Notes: a model not told the origin generated them from the sequence alone. Shown: positions 28,891 to 39,515, numbered from the stretch's first letter. The stretch is DNA of 64,000 nucleotides from Winslowiella toletana (GCF_017875465.1 NZ_JAGGMQ010000001.1:248001-312000), one strand, 5' to 3'. Numbers and translations: made by a program.

Positions 28891-30033
28891 ATGGCATTCA
28901 ATTTTGATCAATGGATAGACCGACGTCACAGCGATAGTGTTAAGTGGCACAAATATGGCGATCGTGATGTGCTGCCTTTATGGGTGGCTGACAGCGATTT
29001 TCGTTCGCCTGATTGTATTATTTCTGCGTTACAGCAACGCGTTGAACACGGCGTATTTGGGTATGGCGACACACCGCATGAGCTGATTAATATTGTGATT
29101 AAGCGCATGGCTGAACGTTATGACTGGCAGGTGGAAGCGGAGTGGCTGGTGTTTCTGCCCGGCGTCGTCAGTGGGTTAAACCTCAGCGTGCGCGCCTTTA
29201 CCGGCGTGGGTGAAAGCACCATCGCCCCGACGCCGATCTACCCGCCTTTTCGCCATGCGGCGAAACTGGCTGACCGCCGCCAGCTGAACCTGCAGATGCG
29301 TCTGGAACAGGGCCGCTGGTTAATGGATCTGGAGGCCGCGGCGCCGCAACTGGATGGCAGCGAAAAACTGCTGATGCTGTGTAATCCGCAAAATCCGGGT
29401 GGCACCGTCTATCGCCGCGCCGAGCTGGAAGCGCAGCTGGCGTTTGCCCGCCGTCACGATCTGATTGTCTGTTCCGATGAGATCCACTGTGACCTGCTGC
29501 TGGAACCCGGCGTACAGCACATTCCCTTTGCCAGTCTGAGTGAAGATGCCGCCCAGCGATCCATCACCCTGATGTCGCCGTCAAAAACCTTTAATATTGC
29601 CGGACTCGGCGCTTCACTGGCGATTATTCCCAATAACGCGCTGCGCGAACGCTTTAAACAGGTACGCAAAGGCATTGTGCCGGATGTCGATATTCTGGCG
29701 CTGGTTGCCGCCACTGCGGCGTGGCGCGACGGTCAGCCATGGCTGGATGCCCAGCTGGACTATCTGCGTGAAAACCGCGATCTGCTGGCAGAGCACGTTA
29801 ATGGCATTGATGGCTTATCGATGGTGCCGCCGGAAGGCAGCTATCTGGGCTGGATAGACGCCCATAAGCTGGCGGTCGCCAGCCCGGCGATCTGGTTTGA
29901 AAAGCACGGCCTTGGCTTTTCGCCTGGCCGCGACTTTGGCGATGATGCGTTTGTGCGTTTTAACTTTGGCTGTACCCGCGCCACGCTGAAGGAAGCCATC
30001 AGCCGTATGGAGCGGGCAGTCAGCACCCTTTAA
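28891..30033 (+). CDS. MalY/PatB-type PLP-dependent C-S lyase/aminotransferase
   Basis: A 380-residue fold-type I PLP enzyme: LPLWVADSDFRSP near the start (the MalY/PatB hallmark), LCNPQNPGGTVYRRAEL, VCSDEIHCDLLL, and PLP-lysine motif MSPSKTFNIAGLGAS. Family members cleave cystathionine or cysteine conjugates to pyruvate, ammonia and a thiol. A Shine-Dalgarno is weak (AACGGGAATAGTAATC before the ATG). It converges with yecM, overlapping by 4 bp. Confidence 0.9.
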   Translation: MAFNFDQWIDRRHSDSVKWHKYGDRDVLPLWVADSDFRSPDCIISALQQRVEHGVFGYGDTPHELINIVIKRMAERYDWQVEAEWLVFLPGVVSGLNLSVRAFTGVGESTIAPTPIYPPFRHAAKLADRRQLNLQMRLEQGRWLMDLEAAAPQLDGSEKLLMLCNPQNPGGTVYRRAELEAQLAFARRHDLIVCSDEIHCDLLLEPGVQHIPFASLSEDAAQRSITLMSPSKTFNIAGLGASLAIIPNNALRERFKQVRKGIVPDVDILALVAATAAWRDGQPWLDAQLDYLRENRDLLAEHVNGIDGLSMVPPEGSYLGWIDAHKLAVASPAIWFEKHGLGFSPGRDFGDDAFVRFNFGCTRATLKEAISRMERAVSTL

Positions 30034-30596
30034 GCGCCCTGTTCGCTGGCAACAATCTCCTGCAAACTCCATGGATGGAATTTGATGGTGATGTTGCCAT
30101 CGGTCACCGCCAGTGTCGGATTCGGCAGGCGTTCGTGCTCACCTTTAGGCGAACTGGTTTTGATCGAAATCTCGCGCCGCGCCAGCCCCTCATCCGAGAA
30201 TAACGCCAGCGCCCGCGCGCCCAGCGTCTCCACCTCACCGCGCAACACAATTTCCACATGTTCCCAGCCTTCATGGCGGTACAGCGTCTGACCAGGCCAC
30301 GGCAGTTCAACCACACTTATCTGCCATGGGCCAACCTGTAACGGCTGCGCCAGCGCAAACAGACAGATTGGCCGACCATTAATCATATTTTGCGAAAAAA
30401 GTTCGCCAACTTGTGACAAACCCTGCTTCCAACGCTCTGCGGTAGTGTTCTGATGACAACGTACGGCAATATGATCGGCGACCAGATCGGTTAAAGATAA
30501 CCCCAGCGTCTGTGCCAGGCTGCTTAACGCCTGCTCGAAGCGCGGTAAATCGCTAGCAAGATCATTTAATTCTTCTACACATTTCCATGTCGTCAC
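30030..30596 (-). CDS. yecM: YecM, VOC-superfamily protein
   Basis: A 188-residue protein of the same length as E. coli YecM. It has the vicinal-oxygen-chelate-like pattern with VADHIAVRCHQN, YRHEGWEHVEIVLRG and IKFHPWSLQEIV, where His/Glu residues could bind a metal. Enzymatic function is not known. It shares its last four bases with the convergent C-S lyase gene. Confidence 0.92.
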   Translation of the reverse strand: MTTWKCVEELNDLASDLPRFEQALSSLAQTLGLSLTDLVADHIAVRCHQNTTAERWKQGLSQVGELFSQNMINGRPICLFALAQPLQVGPWQISVVELPWPGQTLYRHEGWEHVEIVLRGEVETLGARALALFSDEGLARREISIKTSSPKGEHERLPNPTLAVTDGNITIKFHPWSLQEIVASEQGA

Positions 30597-30906
30597 TAAA
30601 TTTACCTCGTATTTAAACAGTTTTATTAATCGTTACCGCCCAGTGACGATGCCGGACGGGGGCCAGTTGACACTTTAAAATATGACTTTCCTGTAAATTT
30701 TCTTTAGTAAACTGGTTAATTTGCTGGATTACCGTCCAGTTTACGGCGGTACAGGTCTAGAAAAAATTTTATAAAGCCAAACTTAACCTTATGTTTTACT
30801 TTAAATTTATTTACTCAATACGAATATTCTTAATTGCAGGGCGCGCAATTGCAGCCTGGCAGTGTTTCTTATAGATTTGTCTCACCATCACACAAGGAAC
30901 AGCTTT
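30597..30906. other. AT-rich intergenic region upstream of the micro-ORF
   Basis: 310 bases without a gene. It holds a perfect 9-bp inverted repeat, GTAAACTGG (30707-30715) and CCAGTTTAC (30736-30744), and a direct repeat AATTGCAG around 30832-30854. It is presumably the promoter and leader of the small gene at 30907. Confidence 0.5.
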
Positions 30907-31029
30907 ATGCTTATGTTAATCGTAGTCGCAGTCCTGGTCGCGCTGATGGGTTTTGCTATTACTCGCCACTGGAAGGTGCGCAGTGATAAAACGGTGAGCA
31001 ATCCCTATCGTCACCTCCGCCGACGTTAA
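30907..31029 (+). CDS. Small single-pass membrane protein, 40 aa
   Basis: ATG 30907 is preceded by AAGGA (eight-base spacing) and opens 40 codons to TAA at 31029. The product begins MLMLIVVAVLVALMGFAITR, a clear hydrophobic helix, followed by a basic hydrophilic tail ending YRHLRRR. The positive-inside rule predicts a cytoplasmic C-terminus. I do not recognise a family. The good ribosome site, the membrane-plus-basic-tail composition and the long upstream leader support a real gene between yecM and argS. Confidence 0.65.
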   Translation: MLMLIVVAVLVALMGFAITRHWKVRSDKTVSNPYRHLRRR

Positions 31030-31092
31030 ACATTCCGCTTTTTTCGGGGGAAACATCTGCAGCAATGTTTCCACCCTGCCCCTCCGGCTACT

Positions 31093-31121
31093 GACGCCAT
31101 TTAACAAATACAGTATACTTT
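31093..31121 (+). promoter_or_regulatory. Candidate sigma-70 promoter of argS
   Basis: CTGACG (31093-31098), 17-base spacer, TATACT (31116-31121), about 117 bp before the argS GTG. A small ATCTGC-CT-GCAGAT hairpin follows in the leader near 31194-31207. Confidence 0.6.
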
Positions 31122-31237
31122 TGCTCTCACTTTTCCGCGCCGCCATTGTACAGCATCACGATCTGCTGTCAGGCGACGCGATGACGACGGCTCGATCTGC
31201 CTGCAGATGGGCCTTTTCAGCTTATTAAGGTAATTCG

Positions 31238-32968
31238 GTGAATATTCAGGCTCTTCTTTCAGAAAAAGTCAGTCAGGCGATGATCGCCGCAGGCGCAGCC
31301 GCCGATTGTGAACCTCAGGTTCGTCAGTCAGTGAAATCTCAGTTTGGTGATTATCAGGCCAACGGCATTATGTCGGTGGCGAAAAAACTGGGCCAGCAAC
31401 CGCGACAACTGGCAGAACAGGTGTTACAGCATCTTGATCTGAACGGAATTGCCAGCAAAGTCGAAATCGCCGGTCCGGGCTTTATCAATATTTTCCTCGA
31501 TCATCAGTGGCTGTCACAGCAGGTTGATGCCGCGCTGGTTGCCCCGCGTCTGGGTGTGGCGACGGTAGAACCACAGACCGTGGTGATTGACTACTCAGCG
31601 CCAAATGTGGCGAAAGAGATGCACGTCGGCCATGTGCGTTCCACTATTATTGGTGACGCCGCGGCACGTACGCTGGAGTTCCTTGGCCATAACGTGATCC
31701 GCGCTAACCATGTCGGTGACTGGGGCACCCAGTTCGGCATGCTGATTGCTTTCCTCGAAAAGCAGCAGAACGAGCATCATGAAGATATCGCCCTCGCCGA
31801 TCTGGAAGGGTTCTATCGCGAAGCGAAAAAGACCTACGATGAAGACGAAGAGTTTGCCCTGCGGGCGCGTAGCTACGTGGTCAAACTGCAGGGTGGCGAT
31901 GAGTATTGTCGCACCATGTGGAAGAAGCTGGTCGATATCACCATGACGCAAAACCAGCTGATTTACGATCGTCTGAACGTGACGCTGACGCGCAAAGATG
32001 TGATGGGTGAAAGCCTGTATAACGATATGCTGCCAGGCATCGTTGCCGATCTGAAAGCCAAAGGGCTGGCGGTAGAGAGTGAAGGCGCTACGGTGGTATT
32101 CCTTGATGAGTTTAAAAACAAGGAAGGCGAACCGATGGGCGTGATCATCCAGAAAAAGGATGGTGGCTATCTCTATACCACCACCGATATCGCCTGTGCG
32201 AAATACCGCTATGAAACCCTGCATGCTGACCGCGTGCTGTACTTTATCGATTCACGTCAGCACCAGCACCTGATGCAGGCATGGACCATTGTGCGTAAAG
32301 CGGGTTACGTGCCGGATACGGTACCGCTTGAGCACCATATGTTTGGCATGATGCTGGGTAAAGATGGCCGTCCATTTAAAACCCGCGCCGGTGGCACCAT
32401 CAAACTTTCCGACCTGCTGGACGAAGCGGTTGATCGCGCAACCAGGCTGGTTGCGGAGAAAAACCCGGATATGCCTGCCGACGAACTGAAAGCGCTGGCG
32501 AACAGTGTCGGTATCGGCGCGGTTAAGTACGCCGACCTGTCGAAAAGTCGCACCACCGATTACATCTTCGACTGGGACAATATGCTGGCGTTTGAGGGTA
32601 ACACCGCGCCCTATATGCAATATGCCTACACCCGTGTGCTGTCGGTATTCCGTAAAGCGGGCATCGAGCTGTCTGGCGTTAGCGGTAAGGTCAATATCAG
32701 CGAAGATCGTGAAGCGGCGCTGGCTACCCGTCTGCTGCAGTTTGAAGAGACCATTACTCAGGTCGCACGCGACGGTATGCCGCATGTGATGTGTAGCTAT
32801 CTCTACGATCTGGCCGGACTGTTCTCAGGCTTCTACGAACACTGCCCGATTCTGAGCGCGGAAGATGAAACTACCCGTCAGAGCCGCCTGCAACTGGCGC
32901 TGTTAACCGCGAAGACGCTGAAACAGGGACTGGATACGTTGGGTATTGAAACCGTCGAGCGGATGTAA
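31238..32968 (+). CDS. argS: Arginyl-tRNA synthetase
   Basis: A 576-residue class I synthetase charging tRNA-Arg. N-terminal Arg-tRNA-synthetase additional domain ([31 protein letters not shown]), signature HIGH variant HVGH in [20 protein letters not shown], and the C-terminal DALR anticodon-binding domain ending [11 protein letters not shown]. The start is GTG, as in E. coli, with AAGG eight bases upstream. Confidence 0.98.
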   Translation: MNIQALLSEKVSQAMIAAGAAADCEPQVRQSVKSQFGDYQANGIMSVAKKLGQQPRQLAEQVLQHLDLNGIASKVEIAGPGFINIFLDHQWLSQQVDAALVAPRLGVATVEPQTVVIDYSAPNVAKEMHVGHVRSTIIGDAAARTLEFLGHNVIRANHVGDWGTQFGMLIAFLEKQQNEHHEDIALADLEGFYREAKKTYDEDEEFALRARSYVVKLQGGDEYCRTMWKKLVDITMTQNQLIYDRLNVTLTRKDVMGESLYNDMLPGIVADLKAKGLAVESEGATVVFLDEFKNKEGEPMGVIIQKKDGGYLYTTTDIACAKYRYETLHADRVLYFIDSRQHQHLMQAWTIVRKAGYVPDTVPLEHHMFGMMLGKDGRPFKTRAGGTIKLSDLLDEAVDRATRLVAEKNPDMPADELKALANSVGIGAVKYADLSKSRTTDYIFDWDNMLAFEGNTAPYMQYAYTRVLSVFRKAGIELSGVSGKVNISEDREAALATRLLQFEETITQVARDGMPHVMCSYLYDLAGLFSGFYEHCPILSAEDETTRQSRLQLALLTAKTLKQGLDTLGIETVERM

Positions 32969-32974
32969 CAACAA

Positions 32975-33079
32975 GTGCGGCGAAAACGCCGCCCCTACAC
33001 CAGATTAATGTAGGGGCGGCGTTCTCGCCGCCCGTATTGATAATTTGTCACGATCCTGATGACGGCGTTTTCGCCGCCC
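32975..33079. repeat. REP-like palindromic repeat cluster after argS
   Basis: Three related GC-rich units: 32975-32999, its inverted partner 33009-33033 (containing GGGCGGCG-TTCT-CGCCGCCC), and 33061-33079 (ACGGCG-TTTT-CGCCGC, followed by a T-run). The first two form a long inverted pair around CAGATTAA. It fills the space between convergent argS and flhA, and shares sequence with the repeat after cmoB. Confidence 0.82.
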
Positions 33080-33089
33080 TTTTTAATGA

Positions 33090-35177
33090 TTACTGCTGAC
33101 CACCAATGGTGGCGGTCATGCGGATCTGACGGTTATCGGTCAGCTCCAGGTTGGACAACACCATCAGCTGCGGCAGATTACGGCGCAGGAAGCGCGCCAG
33201 TAACGCACGTAACGGATGATTAACCAGCAACACCGGCGGCGCGCCCAGCGACTCCTGTCGTTGCAGCGCCTGCTGCGCCTGCGCCAGCAGACGATCCGCC
33301 AGTCCTGGCTCCAGACCACCACCGCCCTGCAGGGCCTGCAACAGCAGACGTTCCAGCGTGGTATCCAGACCAATCACCTGCACTTCATCGTTACCCGGGA
33401 ACCACTGCTGGGTAATCGCACGGCCCAGCGCCACACGCACCACCGAGGTCAGCTCATTCGGATCCGGCTGTACTGGCGCATGCTCCGCCAGCGTTTCAAT
33501 AATGGTGCGCATATCGCGAATCGACACCCGCTCGGTTAACAGGTTCTGCAGTACTTTATGCAGAGTGGTCAGCGTCACCACACCCGGCACCAGATCTTCG
33601 GTCAGCTTCGGCATCTCCTGGGTAACGCGATCCAGCAACTGTTGCGCTTCCTGGCGGCCAAACAGCTCGCTGGAGTACTGGCCAAGCAGATGGTTAAGAT
33701 GCGTCGCCACTACGGTACTGGCTTCCACCACGGTAAAGCCCTGAATCTGCGCCTGCTCTTTCAGCGCGCTTTCAATCCATACCGCCGCCAGACCAAAGGC
33801 CGGATCAACCGTCGCCTCACCTGGCAAACTGCCTGCGGCGGTGCCCGGGTTAATCGCCATCCAGCGGCCCGGATAGGCGTCACCGCTGCCAATCTCTACG
33901 CCTTTCATCAGAATACGGTAGCGCGCAGGCGGCAGTTCCATATTGTCACGAATATGCACCACCGGCGGTAAAAAGCCGATCTCCTGAGCAAACTTCTTAC
34001 GGATACTGCGGATACGCCCCAGCAGCTCGCCATCCTGCTGTGAGTCGACCATCGGGATCAGACGGTAGCCGACTTCCATGCCCAGCGAATCTTCCATCTG
34101 CACATCGGTCCAGGAGGCTTCCAGCGCGGGCGAGGCGTCCTGCGATTTAGTCAGCGACGGCGCGGCGGCTGGTTTTGGCTTCATTTCTTTGCCACGCATA
34201 TACCAGGCCAGCCCTAACAGCGCGCCGGTAAACAGCAGGAAGACAAAGTTTGGCATGCCCGGCACCAGGCCCAGCAGACCCAGCACCCCGGCGCTTAACA
34301 TCATCACCCGTGGATTAGCGAACAGCTGGGTGACCATCTGCTCACCGACGTCCTGATCGGTACTGACGCGGGTCACAATCACACCGGCGGCGGTGGAGAT
34401 CACCAGCGCCGGGATCTGGGCGACCAGACCGTCACCGATGGTTAACAGGGTGTAAGTTTCAGCGGCGTGACCCAGCGGCATACTGTGCTGCACCACACCG
34501 ACAATCAGTCCACCGATGACGTTGATCACCATGATCATAATGCCGGCGATCGCATCACCGCGCACAAACTTACTGGCGCCATCCATGGAACCGTAAAAAT
34601 CGGCTTCCTGGGTGACGTCAGAACGGCGCTTTTTGGCTTCATCTTCGCCAATCAGACCGGCGTTTAAGTCGGCGTCGATGGCCATCTGTTTGCCGGGCAT
34701 TCCGTCAAGGACAAAACGCGCGCCCACTTCAGCGATACGTCCGGCGCCTTTGGTGATAACCATAAAGTTGATCAGTACCAGGATGATAAACACCACAATA
34801 CCGATAGCAAAGTTACCGCCAACGAGGAAGTGACCAAAGGCTTCAACCACCTGACCTGCTGCGCCAGCGCCGGTATGACCATCCATCAGAATGATACGGG
34901 TAGACGCGACGTTCAGCGCCAGACGCAGTAACGTAGAGAACAGCAGAATGGTCGGGAAAGCGGCAAAATCCAGCGTGCGCTGGGTGAACATCGCCACCAG
35001 CAGCACCATAATCGACAGAGCGATGTTAAAGGTAAACAGCAGATCGAGAACGAACGCCGGTAATGGCAGCACCATCATCGACAGAATCATCAGGATCAGT
35101 ACCGGACCCGCCAGCACCTGCCACTGCGTATCTTTAAAGTTGCCTGGTAACCGCAATAAAGTGGCCAGATTAGACAT
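33090..35177 (-). CDS. flhA: Flagellar export gate protein FlhA
   Basis: A 695-residue inner-membrane component of the flagellar type III export gate. About eight N-terminal helices include the FHIPEP-type stretch TILLFSTLLRLALNVASTRIIL. A cytoplasmic docking domain follows from about residue 340 and ends NRQIRMTATIGGQQ. ATG 35177 (MSNLATLLRLPGNFKDTQWQ) matches E. coli; the frame opens seven codons earlier. It overlaps the flhB stop by 8 bp. No flhE follows. Confidence 0.98.
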   Translation of the reverse strand: MSNLATLLRLPGNFKDTQWQVLAGPVLILMILSMMVLPLPAFVLDLLFTFNIALSIMVLLVAMFTQRTLDFAAFPTILLFSTLLRLALNVASTRIILMDGHTGAGAAGQVVEAFGHFLVGGNFAIGIVVFIILVLINFMVITKGAGRIAEVGARFVLDGMPGKQMAIDADLNAGLIGEDEAKKRRSDVTQEADFYGSMDGASKFVRGDAIAGIMIMVINVIGGLIVGVVQHSMPLGHAAETYTLLTIGDGLVAQIPALVISTAAGVIVTRVSTDQDVGEQMVTQLFANPRVMMLSAGVLGLLGLVPGMPNFVFLLFTGALLGLAWYMRGKEMKPKPAAAPSLTKSQDASPALEASWTDVQMEDSLGMEVGYRLIPMVDSQQDGELLGRIRSIRKKFAQEIGFLPPVVHIRDNMELPPARYRILMKGVEIGSGDAYPGRWMAINPGTAAGSLPGEATVDPAFGLAAVWIESALKEQAQIQGFTVVEASTVVATHLNHLLGQYSSELFGRQEAQQLLDRVTQEMPKLTEDLVPGVVTLTTLHKVLQNLLTERVSIRDMRTIIETLAEHAPVQPDPNELTSVVRVALGRAITQQWFPGNDEVQVIGLDTTLERLLLQALQGGGGLEPGLADRLLAQAQQALQRQESLGAPPVLLVNHPLRALLARFLRRNLPQLMVLSNLELTDNRQIRMTATIGGQQ

Positions 35178-36321
35178 CAGTTTTCTTCTCTCCAGCAAAG
35201 TCCAGTGCTTCCGGCACCGGCAGACGTTCAGGTTTCTTCGGCATCAGGCCGCCTTCGATTTTCCAGCGGCGTAGCTGCCAGACCCATGCCAGCACTTCCG
35301 CAACCGCACCATACAGGGCGCCAGGAATATGTTGACCAATTTCACTGTGACGATAAAGCGCACGCGCCAGTGGCGGCGCTTCCAGCACCGGTATCCGGTG
35401 CTCCTTACCAATCTCACGAATACGTAGCGCAATATCTCCCGCCCCTTTCGCCACCACTTTCGGCGCACTCATTTTCTTTTCGTCATACTGTAATGCGACC
35501 GAGTAGTGGGTCGGGTTAGTGACAATCACATCGGCTTTCGGGATATCGGCCATCATGCGGCGCTGTGCGGCGGCACGCATTTGCTGGCGAATGCGCCCCT
35601 TAACATGCGGGTCGCCCTCTTGCTGCTTATACTCGTCACGAATATCCTGACGGGTCATCCGCAAGTTTTTGTAGTAGCTGTAGAGCTGCCACACCACATC
35701 GTAGGCCACCATCGGGATCAGCCCGAGCAGAATCAGCAGTCCACAGATGGCGATCATATTCAGCGCATGGTGCAGCGCATCGAATGGCGATTCCGTCAGC
35801 AGATGCAGCATATCTGACCAGTGACTGTGCAGGTACCAGCCGGTAACGCAACCGACCAGAATCGCCTTCAGAATCCCTTTTAGCAGTTCGCTCCACGCCT
35901 GCGCGCTGACCATCCGGCCGAGCCCTTTGATCGGGTTCATTTTGCCGAAATCAAATTTTATCGCTTTGCCGCTGATCACCAGCCCGCCCAGCAGCATCGG
36001 CGCGGCAATCGCCACCACCACCAGCCCGGCCAGCACTGGCAGCAGCGCCCAGATGGCCTGACTGATCAGCGCGCTGATATGACGAACAATCTGTTTATCA
36101 TCGCTGATAATGCCGTGGTCGAAATGCAGACCGGCAGAGACCATAGTTGATAACTGCCGCGCCATATTCTCACCGCCCAGCCAGAGGATCATCAGGCCAA
36201 TCAGCACCATTAATACGGAGGTGAGTTCGCGCGAACGCGGAATCTGCCCCTCCTCTCGCGCTTTTTCAAGCCGGTGGGCGGTGGGGGATTCTGTTTTTTC
36301 CTCATCGCTGTCTTGGGACAC
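35170..36321 (-). CDS. flhB: Flagellar export switch protein FlhB
   Basis: A 383-residue export-gate protein that switches substrate class from hook to filament. It has four helices and the cytoplasmic autocleavage motif NPTH (DVIVTNPTHYSVALQYD). GTG 36321 (MSQDSDEEKTESPTAHRLEKAREEGQ) is chosen because AAGG lies nine bases upstream and the length matches E. coli; a TTG three codons earlier sits directly on that Shine-Dalgarno. It is probably transcribed with flhA from a class 2 promoter in 36322-36430. Confidence 0.96.
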   Translation of the reverse strand: MSQDSDEEKTESPTAHRLEKAREEGQIPRSRELTSVLMVLIGLMILWLGGENMARQLSTMVSAGLHFDHGIISDDKQIVRHISALISQAIWALLPVLAGLVVVAIAAPMLLGGLVISGKAIKFDFGKMNPIKGLGRMVSAQAWSELLKGILKAILVGCVTGWYLHSHWSDMLHLLTESPFDALHHALNMIAICGLLILLGLIPMVAYDVVWQLYSYYKNLRMTRQDIRDEYKQQEGDPHVKGRIRQQMRAAAQRRMMADIPKADVIVTNPTHYSVALQYDEKKMSAPKVVAKGAGDIALRIREIGKEHRIPVLEAPPLARALYRHSEIGQHIPGALYGAVAEVLAWVWQLRRWKIEGGLMPKKPERLPVPEALDFAGEKKTDV

Positions 36322-36433
36322 GGCAGCCAACCTTGATACACGGAATTTCAGGCATCAGCATGCCAAAACCGCGCCGGTCTGATGGCGGGAGTAAAGCGGG
36401 AAAATAGCGGCTATTTTGCGGATAGGGTGAAAA

Positions 36434-36483
36434 TCCCCTTATCCGGCCCCTCCCCCCAGGCGGGCGGAGGGCAGGATAAAGGG
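36434..36483 (-). terminator. Large hairpin after cheZ
   Basis: On the minus strand CCCTTTATCC pairs with GGATAAGGGG around an inner CCCTCC/GGGAGG stem. It lies between the cheZ stop and flhB and probably ends the chemotaxis operon transcript; the following TTTT run is short. Confidence 0.65.
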
Positions 36484-36505
36484 CAATGCGTAACGACGGA
36501 GCGGA

Positions 36506-37150
36506 TTAAAACCCGAGGCTGTCCAGCAGATCGTCAACCTGATCCTGGTTAGCGACCACACCGGGTGCATCCGAATGGATCTGCGGACCATTTAACAGGC
36601 TGCTGTTATCTTTCTTCGGACGCTGACTGCCTTCCGGCATATTGTCGATCAGCACCATCAGCAGCTGGCGTTCAATCTCCTGCACCACATCCATCATACG
36701 TTTGATTACCTGACCGGTAAGGTCCTGGAAATCCTGCGCCATCATGATTTCCATCAGCTGGGCATTGGTAAACGCAGTATGGGTCGGCACCACTTCCAGA
36801 TAACTACGAGTATCCGAAACCAGTGAACGTGCATCGGAAAGCTCAATAGGATTTTCAAACCACTCATCCCAGCGACCTTTCAGCGCTTTGGCGCCATTTT
36901 CAATTTCCGTCTGACGTGGCTGAGAAGCTTCCACGCAGTTTAAAGCGCGTTCGGCCGCTTGCGCCGTCATCTGTACAACATAGTCAAGACGATCACGGGC
37001 ATCCGGAATCGCTTCCGCGGCTTCGGCAATGGCCTTATCAAGACCCAGTTCACGCAGACTGTCACGTAACATACGCGTCAGAGAGCCAATCTGCGTAATA
37101 ATATCTGGAGCAGGCGCCGTATTGTTGCCTGGTTTCGGAAGTTCGCTCAT
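36506..37150 (-). CDS. cheZ: CheY-P phosphatase CheZ
   Basis: A 214-residue phosphatase that resets the motor signal by dephosphorylating CheY-P. The active region [14 protein letters not shown] contains the catalytic Gln. The C-terminal CheY-binding helix ends [11 protein letters not shown]. It is the last gene of the receptor-cheRBYZ operon, 9 bp after cheY. Confidence 0.97.
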   Translation of the reverse strand: MSELPKPGNNTAPAPDIITQIGSLTRMLRDSLRELGLDKAIAEAAEAIPDARDRLDYVVQMTAQAAERALNCVEASQPRQTEIENGAKALKGRWDEWFENPIELSDARSLVSDTRSYLEVVPTHTAFTNAQLMEIMMAQDFQDLTGQVIKRMMDVVQEIERQLLMVLIDNMPEGSQRPKKDNSSLLNGPQIHSDAPGVVANQDQVDDLLDSLGF

Positions 37151-37159
37151 CAGCTCTCC

Positions 37160-37549
37160 TTACATACCCAGTTTTTCGAAGATTTTACCTAACTTCTCTT
37201 CCAGGGTTGCAGCTGTAAAAGGTTTAACGACATAGCCACTGGCACCCGCCTGCGCAGCCGCGACAATATTCTCTTTCTTGGCTTCTGCCGTCACCATCAG
37301 CACCGGTAGTTTCGCCATGCCACCATCAGCACGAATGGTCTTCAGCAGTTCAAGACCGTCCATGTTCGGCATATTCCAGTCGGAAATGACAAAGTCAAAT
37401 GCGCCAGCGCGCAGTTTGTTCAGTGCATCGGCACCGTCTTCTGCTTCTTCGACGTTATTAAAGCCAAGCTCTTTCAGGAGGTTACGCACAATACGACGCA
37501 TCGTATTGAAATCGTCCACTACCAAAAAGCGCATATTTTTATCAACCAT
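37160..37549 (-). CDS. cheY: Chemotaxis response regulator CheY
   Basis: A 129-residue single-domain receiver that binds FliM when phosphorylated. The acidic pocket is in [10 protein letters not shown], the phospho-Asp in [13 protein letters not shown], the Thr in [11 protein letters not shown] and the Lys in [15 protein letters not shown] precedes the ATG. Confidence 0.98.
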   Translation of the reverse strand: MVDKNMRFLVVDDFNTMRRIVRNLLKELGFNNVEEAEDGADALNKLRAGAFDFVISDWNMPNMDGLELLKTIRADGGMAKLPVLMVTAEAKKENIVAAAQAGASGYVVKPFTAATLEEKLGKIFEKLGM

Positions 37550-37590
37550 ATCAACTCCTGTGTTATCTCGACCCGCGGGACGGGCTTAGG

Positions 37591-38640
37591 TTAAATACGT
37601 AATGCCTGTCCGGCGCTAATTTTCGCCAGCATGTGCTGACTGATTTGGTGGAGATCCACCACCTCACTGGCCGCCCCGTGGGCAATCGCCTCACGTGGCA
37701 TGCCGAAAACCACACAACTTGCTTCGTTCTGCGCAATGGTCCAGGCGCCTGCCTGATGCATCGCTTTTAATCCTGCCGCGCCGTCATTGCCCATACCCGT
37801 CAGGATCACCCCGACGGCGTTGCGGCCGGCAAACTGCGCCACGGAGTGAAACAGCACATCCACCGACGGCTTATGACGATTCACCGGTGGGCCATCATTC
37901 AGTTTCACCTGATAGTTAGCGCCGCTGCGCGTCAGCTCCATATGCATCGCGCCCGGCGCGATATAGGCGTGACCCGGCAGAATACGCTCGCCGTCTTCCG
38001 CCTCTTTCACCGTTATCTGACACAGCTTGTTCAGACGCTCGGCGAAGGAGCGGGTAAAACCGGGTGGCATATGCTGCGTAATCAGCAGCGCCGGACTGGT
38101 GGCGGGCAGTGGCTGCAACACATGGCGAATCGCCTCGGTGCCGCCGGTTGATGCGCCTATCGCAATCAGCTTCTCGCTACTTAACAGCGGACCCGCCTTT
38201 AACATCACCGGCGGCGCATCGCTGCGACGCACATGCAGTTTCGCCCGCGACGCGGCACGCACTTTATCGGCGATCATCTGGCTGTAGGCCAGCATGCCTT
38301 CGCGGATCCCCAGCTGTGGCTTGGTGACAAAATCCACCGCCCCCAGCTCCAGCGCACGCAGGGTCACTTCGGAACCTTTACCGGTCAGCGACGACACCAT
38401 CACCACCGGCATCGGCCGCAGACGCATCAGCTTTTCAAGGAAGTCGAGGCCATCCATCCGCGGCATCTCGACATCCAGCGTTAACACCTGCGGATTAAAT
38501 TGTTTGATCAAATCGCGCGCGGCCAGTGGATCCGGTGCAGTGGCCACCATCTCCATATCAGGGTGGCTGTTAATGATCTCGGTCATTAACTGCCGCATTA
38601 GCGCTGAGTCATCAACGCACATGACTGTGATTTTGCTCAT
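37591..38640 (-). CDS. cheB: Receptor methylesterase/deamidase CheB
   Basis: A 349-residue protein with an N-terminal receiver domain (phospho-Asp in [12 protein letters not shown]) and a C-terminal esterase domain. The catalytic triad is visible in [11 protein letters not shown] (Ser), [16 protein letters not shown] (His) and GMGNDGAAG (Asp). It removes methyl groups from receptors during adaptation. Its start abuts the cheR stop (one-base overlap). Confidence 0.97.
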   Translation of the reverse strand: MSKITVMCVDDSALMRQLMTEIINSHPDMEMVATAPDPLAARDLIKQFNPQVLTLDVEMPRMDGLDFLEKLMRLRPMPVVMVSSLTGKGSEVTLRALELGAVDFVTKPQLGIREGMLAYSQMIADKVRAASRAKLHVRRSDAPPVMLKAGPLLSSEKLIAIGASTGGTEAIRHVLQPLPATSPALLITQHMPPGFTRSFAERLNKLCQITVKEAEDGERILPGHAYIAPGAMHMELTRSGANYQVKLNDGPPVNRHKPSVDVLFHSVAQFAGRNAVGVILTGMGNDGAAGLKAMHQAGAWTIAQNEASCVVFGMPREAIAHGAASEVVDLHQISQHMLAKISAGQALRI

Positions 38641-39515
38641 TATCTTTCCTTAGTCAGTCCATAGACTGTCTGTCCACGCAGATAGAACTCTTTACTAATC
38701 TGGCTGAAGTTTTCTGAATGTCCGGCGAACAGCAGACCGCCAGGTTTCAGCAGCGGAACAAAACGCCGCAGGATCTTCTCTTGTGTCTCTTTATCGAAGT
38801 AGATCATCACGTTACGGCAGAAAATAACATCAAACGGGCCGGGTAATGACCACTCCGGCGCCAGCAGGTTAAGCTGGGCATAATTGACCATCCCGGCCAG
38901 TTCCGGACGCGCCCGCACCATACCGGTATGGGGGCCGGTGCCGCGCAGAAAGAAGCGCTGCAACTGCTGCGGTGAAATCGTGCGCAACTCTTCCTGGCGA
39001 TAGACGCCCGCCAGCGCTTTTTCCAGCACCTGGGTATCGATATCGGTGGCATGCACCTGGAACTTCCCCTGTCCGGCGCCCAGCGTTTCCGCGAGGGTCA
39101 TGGCGATGGAGTAAGGTTCTTCACCGGTTGACGCCGCCGTACTCCAGACGTTAAAGCTACCGCTACGCTGTTTGGCGTGTGCAGCCAGAATCGGGAAATG
39201 GTGCGCCTCACGGAAAAATGCCGTCAGGTTTGTGGTCAGCGCATTCACAAACGCCTGCCACTCTGCGCTATTCTGGTCATGCTCCAGCAGCGCCAGATAA
39301 CGACCAAAATCATCAATATTTAACGTACGTAACCGACGCACTAAGCGGTTATAAACCATCTCCCGCTTGTGATCGGCGAGAACAATGCCAGCTCGTTGGT
39401 AAATAAGCTGGCTGATACGCCGGAAATGCGTATCTGATAATGGCAGCCGCTGTACCATCTGCGACAGCAGCGTGGGGTTTTCAGGCGGCGCTGCCAGCAA
39501 CGTCGATTTTTTCAT
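38640..39515 (-). CDS. cheR: Receptor methyltransferase CheR
   Basis: A 291-residue SAM-dependent methyltransferase for glutamates of chemoreceptors. N-terminal helical domain ([32 protein letters not shown]), SAM motif [19 protein letters not shown], and [10 protein letters not shown]. It would bind the NWETF tail of the two long receptors encoded upstream. The Shine-Dalgarno is weak. Confidence 0.97.
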   Translation of the reverse strand: MKKSTLLAAPPENPTLLSQMVQRLPLSDTHFRRISQLIYQRAGIVLADHKREMVYNRLVRRLRTLNIDDFGRYLALLEHDQNSAEWQAFVNALTTNLTAFFREAHHFPILAAHAKQRSGSFNVWSTAASTGEEPYSIAMTLAETLGAGQGKFQVHATDIDTQVLEKALAGVYRQEELRTISPQQLQRFFLRGTGPHTGMVRARPELAGMVNYAQLNLLAPEWSLPGPFDVIFCRNVMIYFDKETQEKILRRFVPLLKPGGLLFAGHSENFSQISKEFYLRGQTVYGLTKER

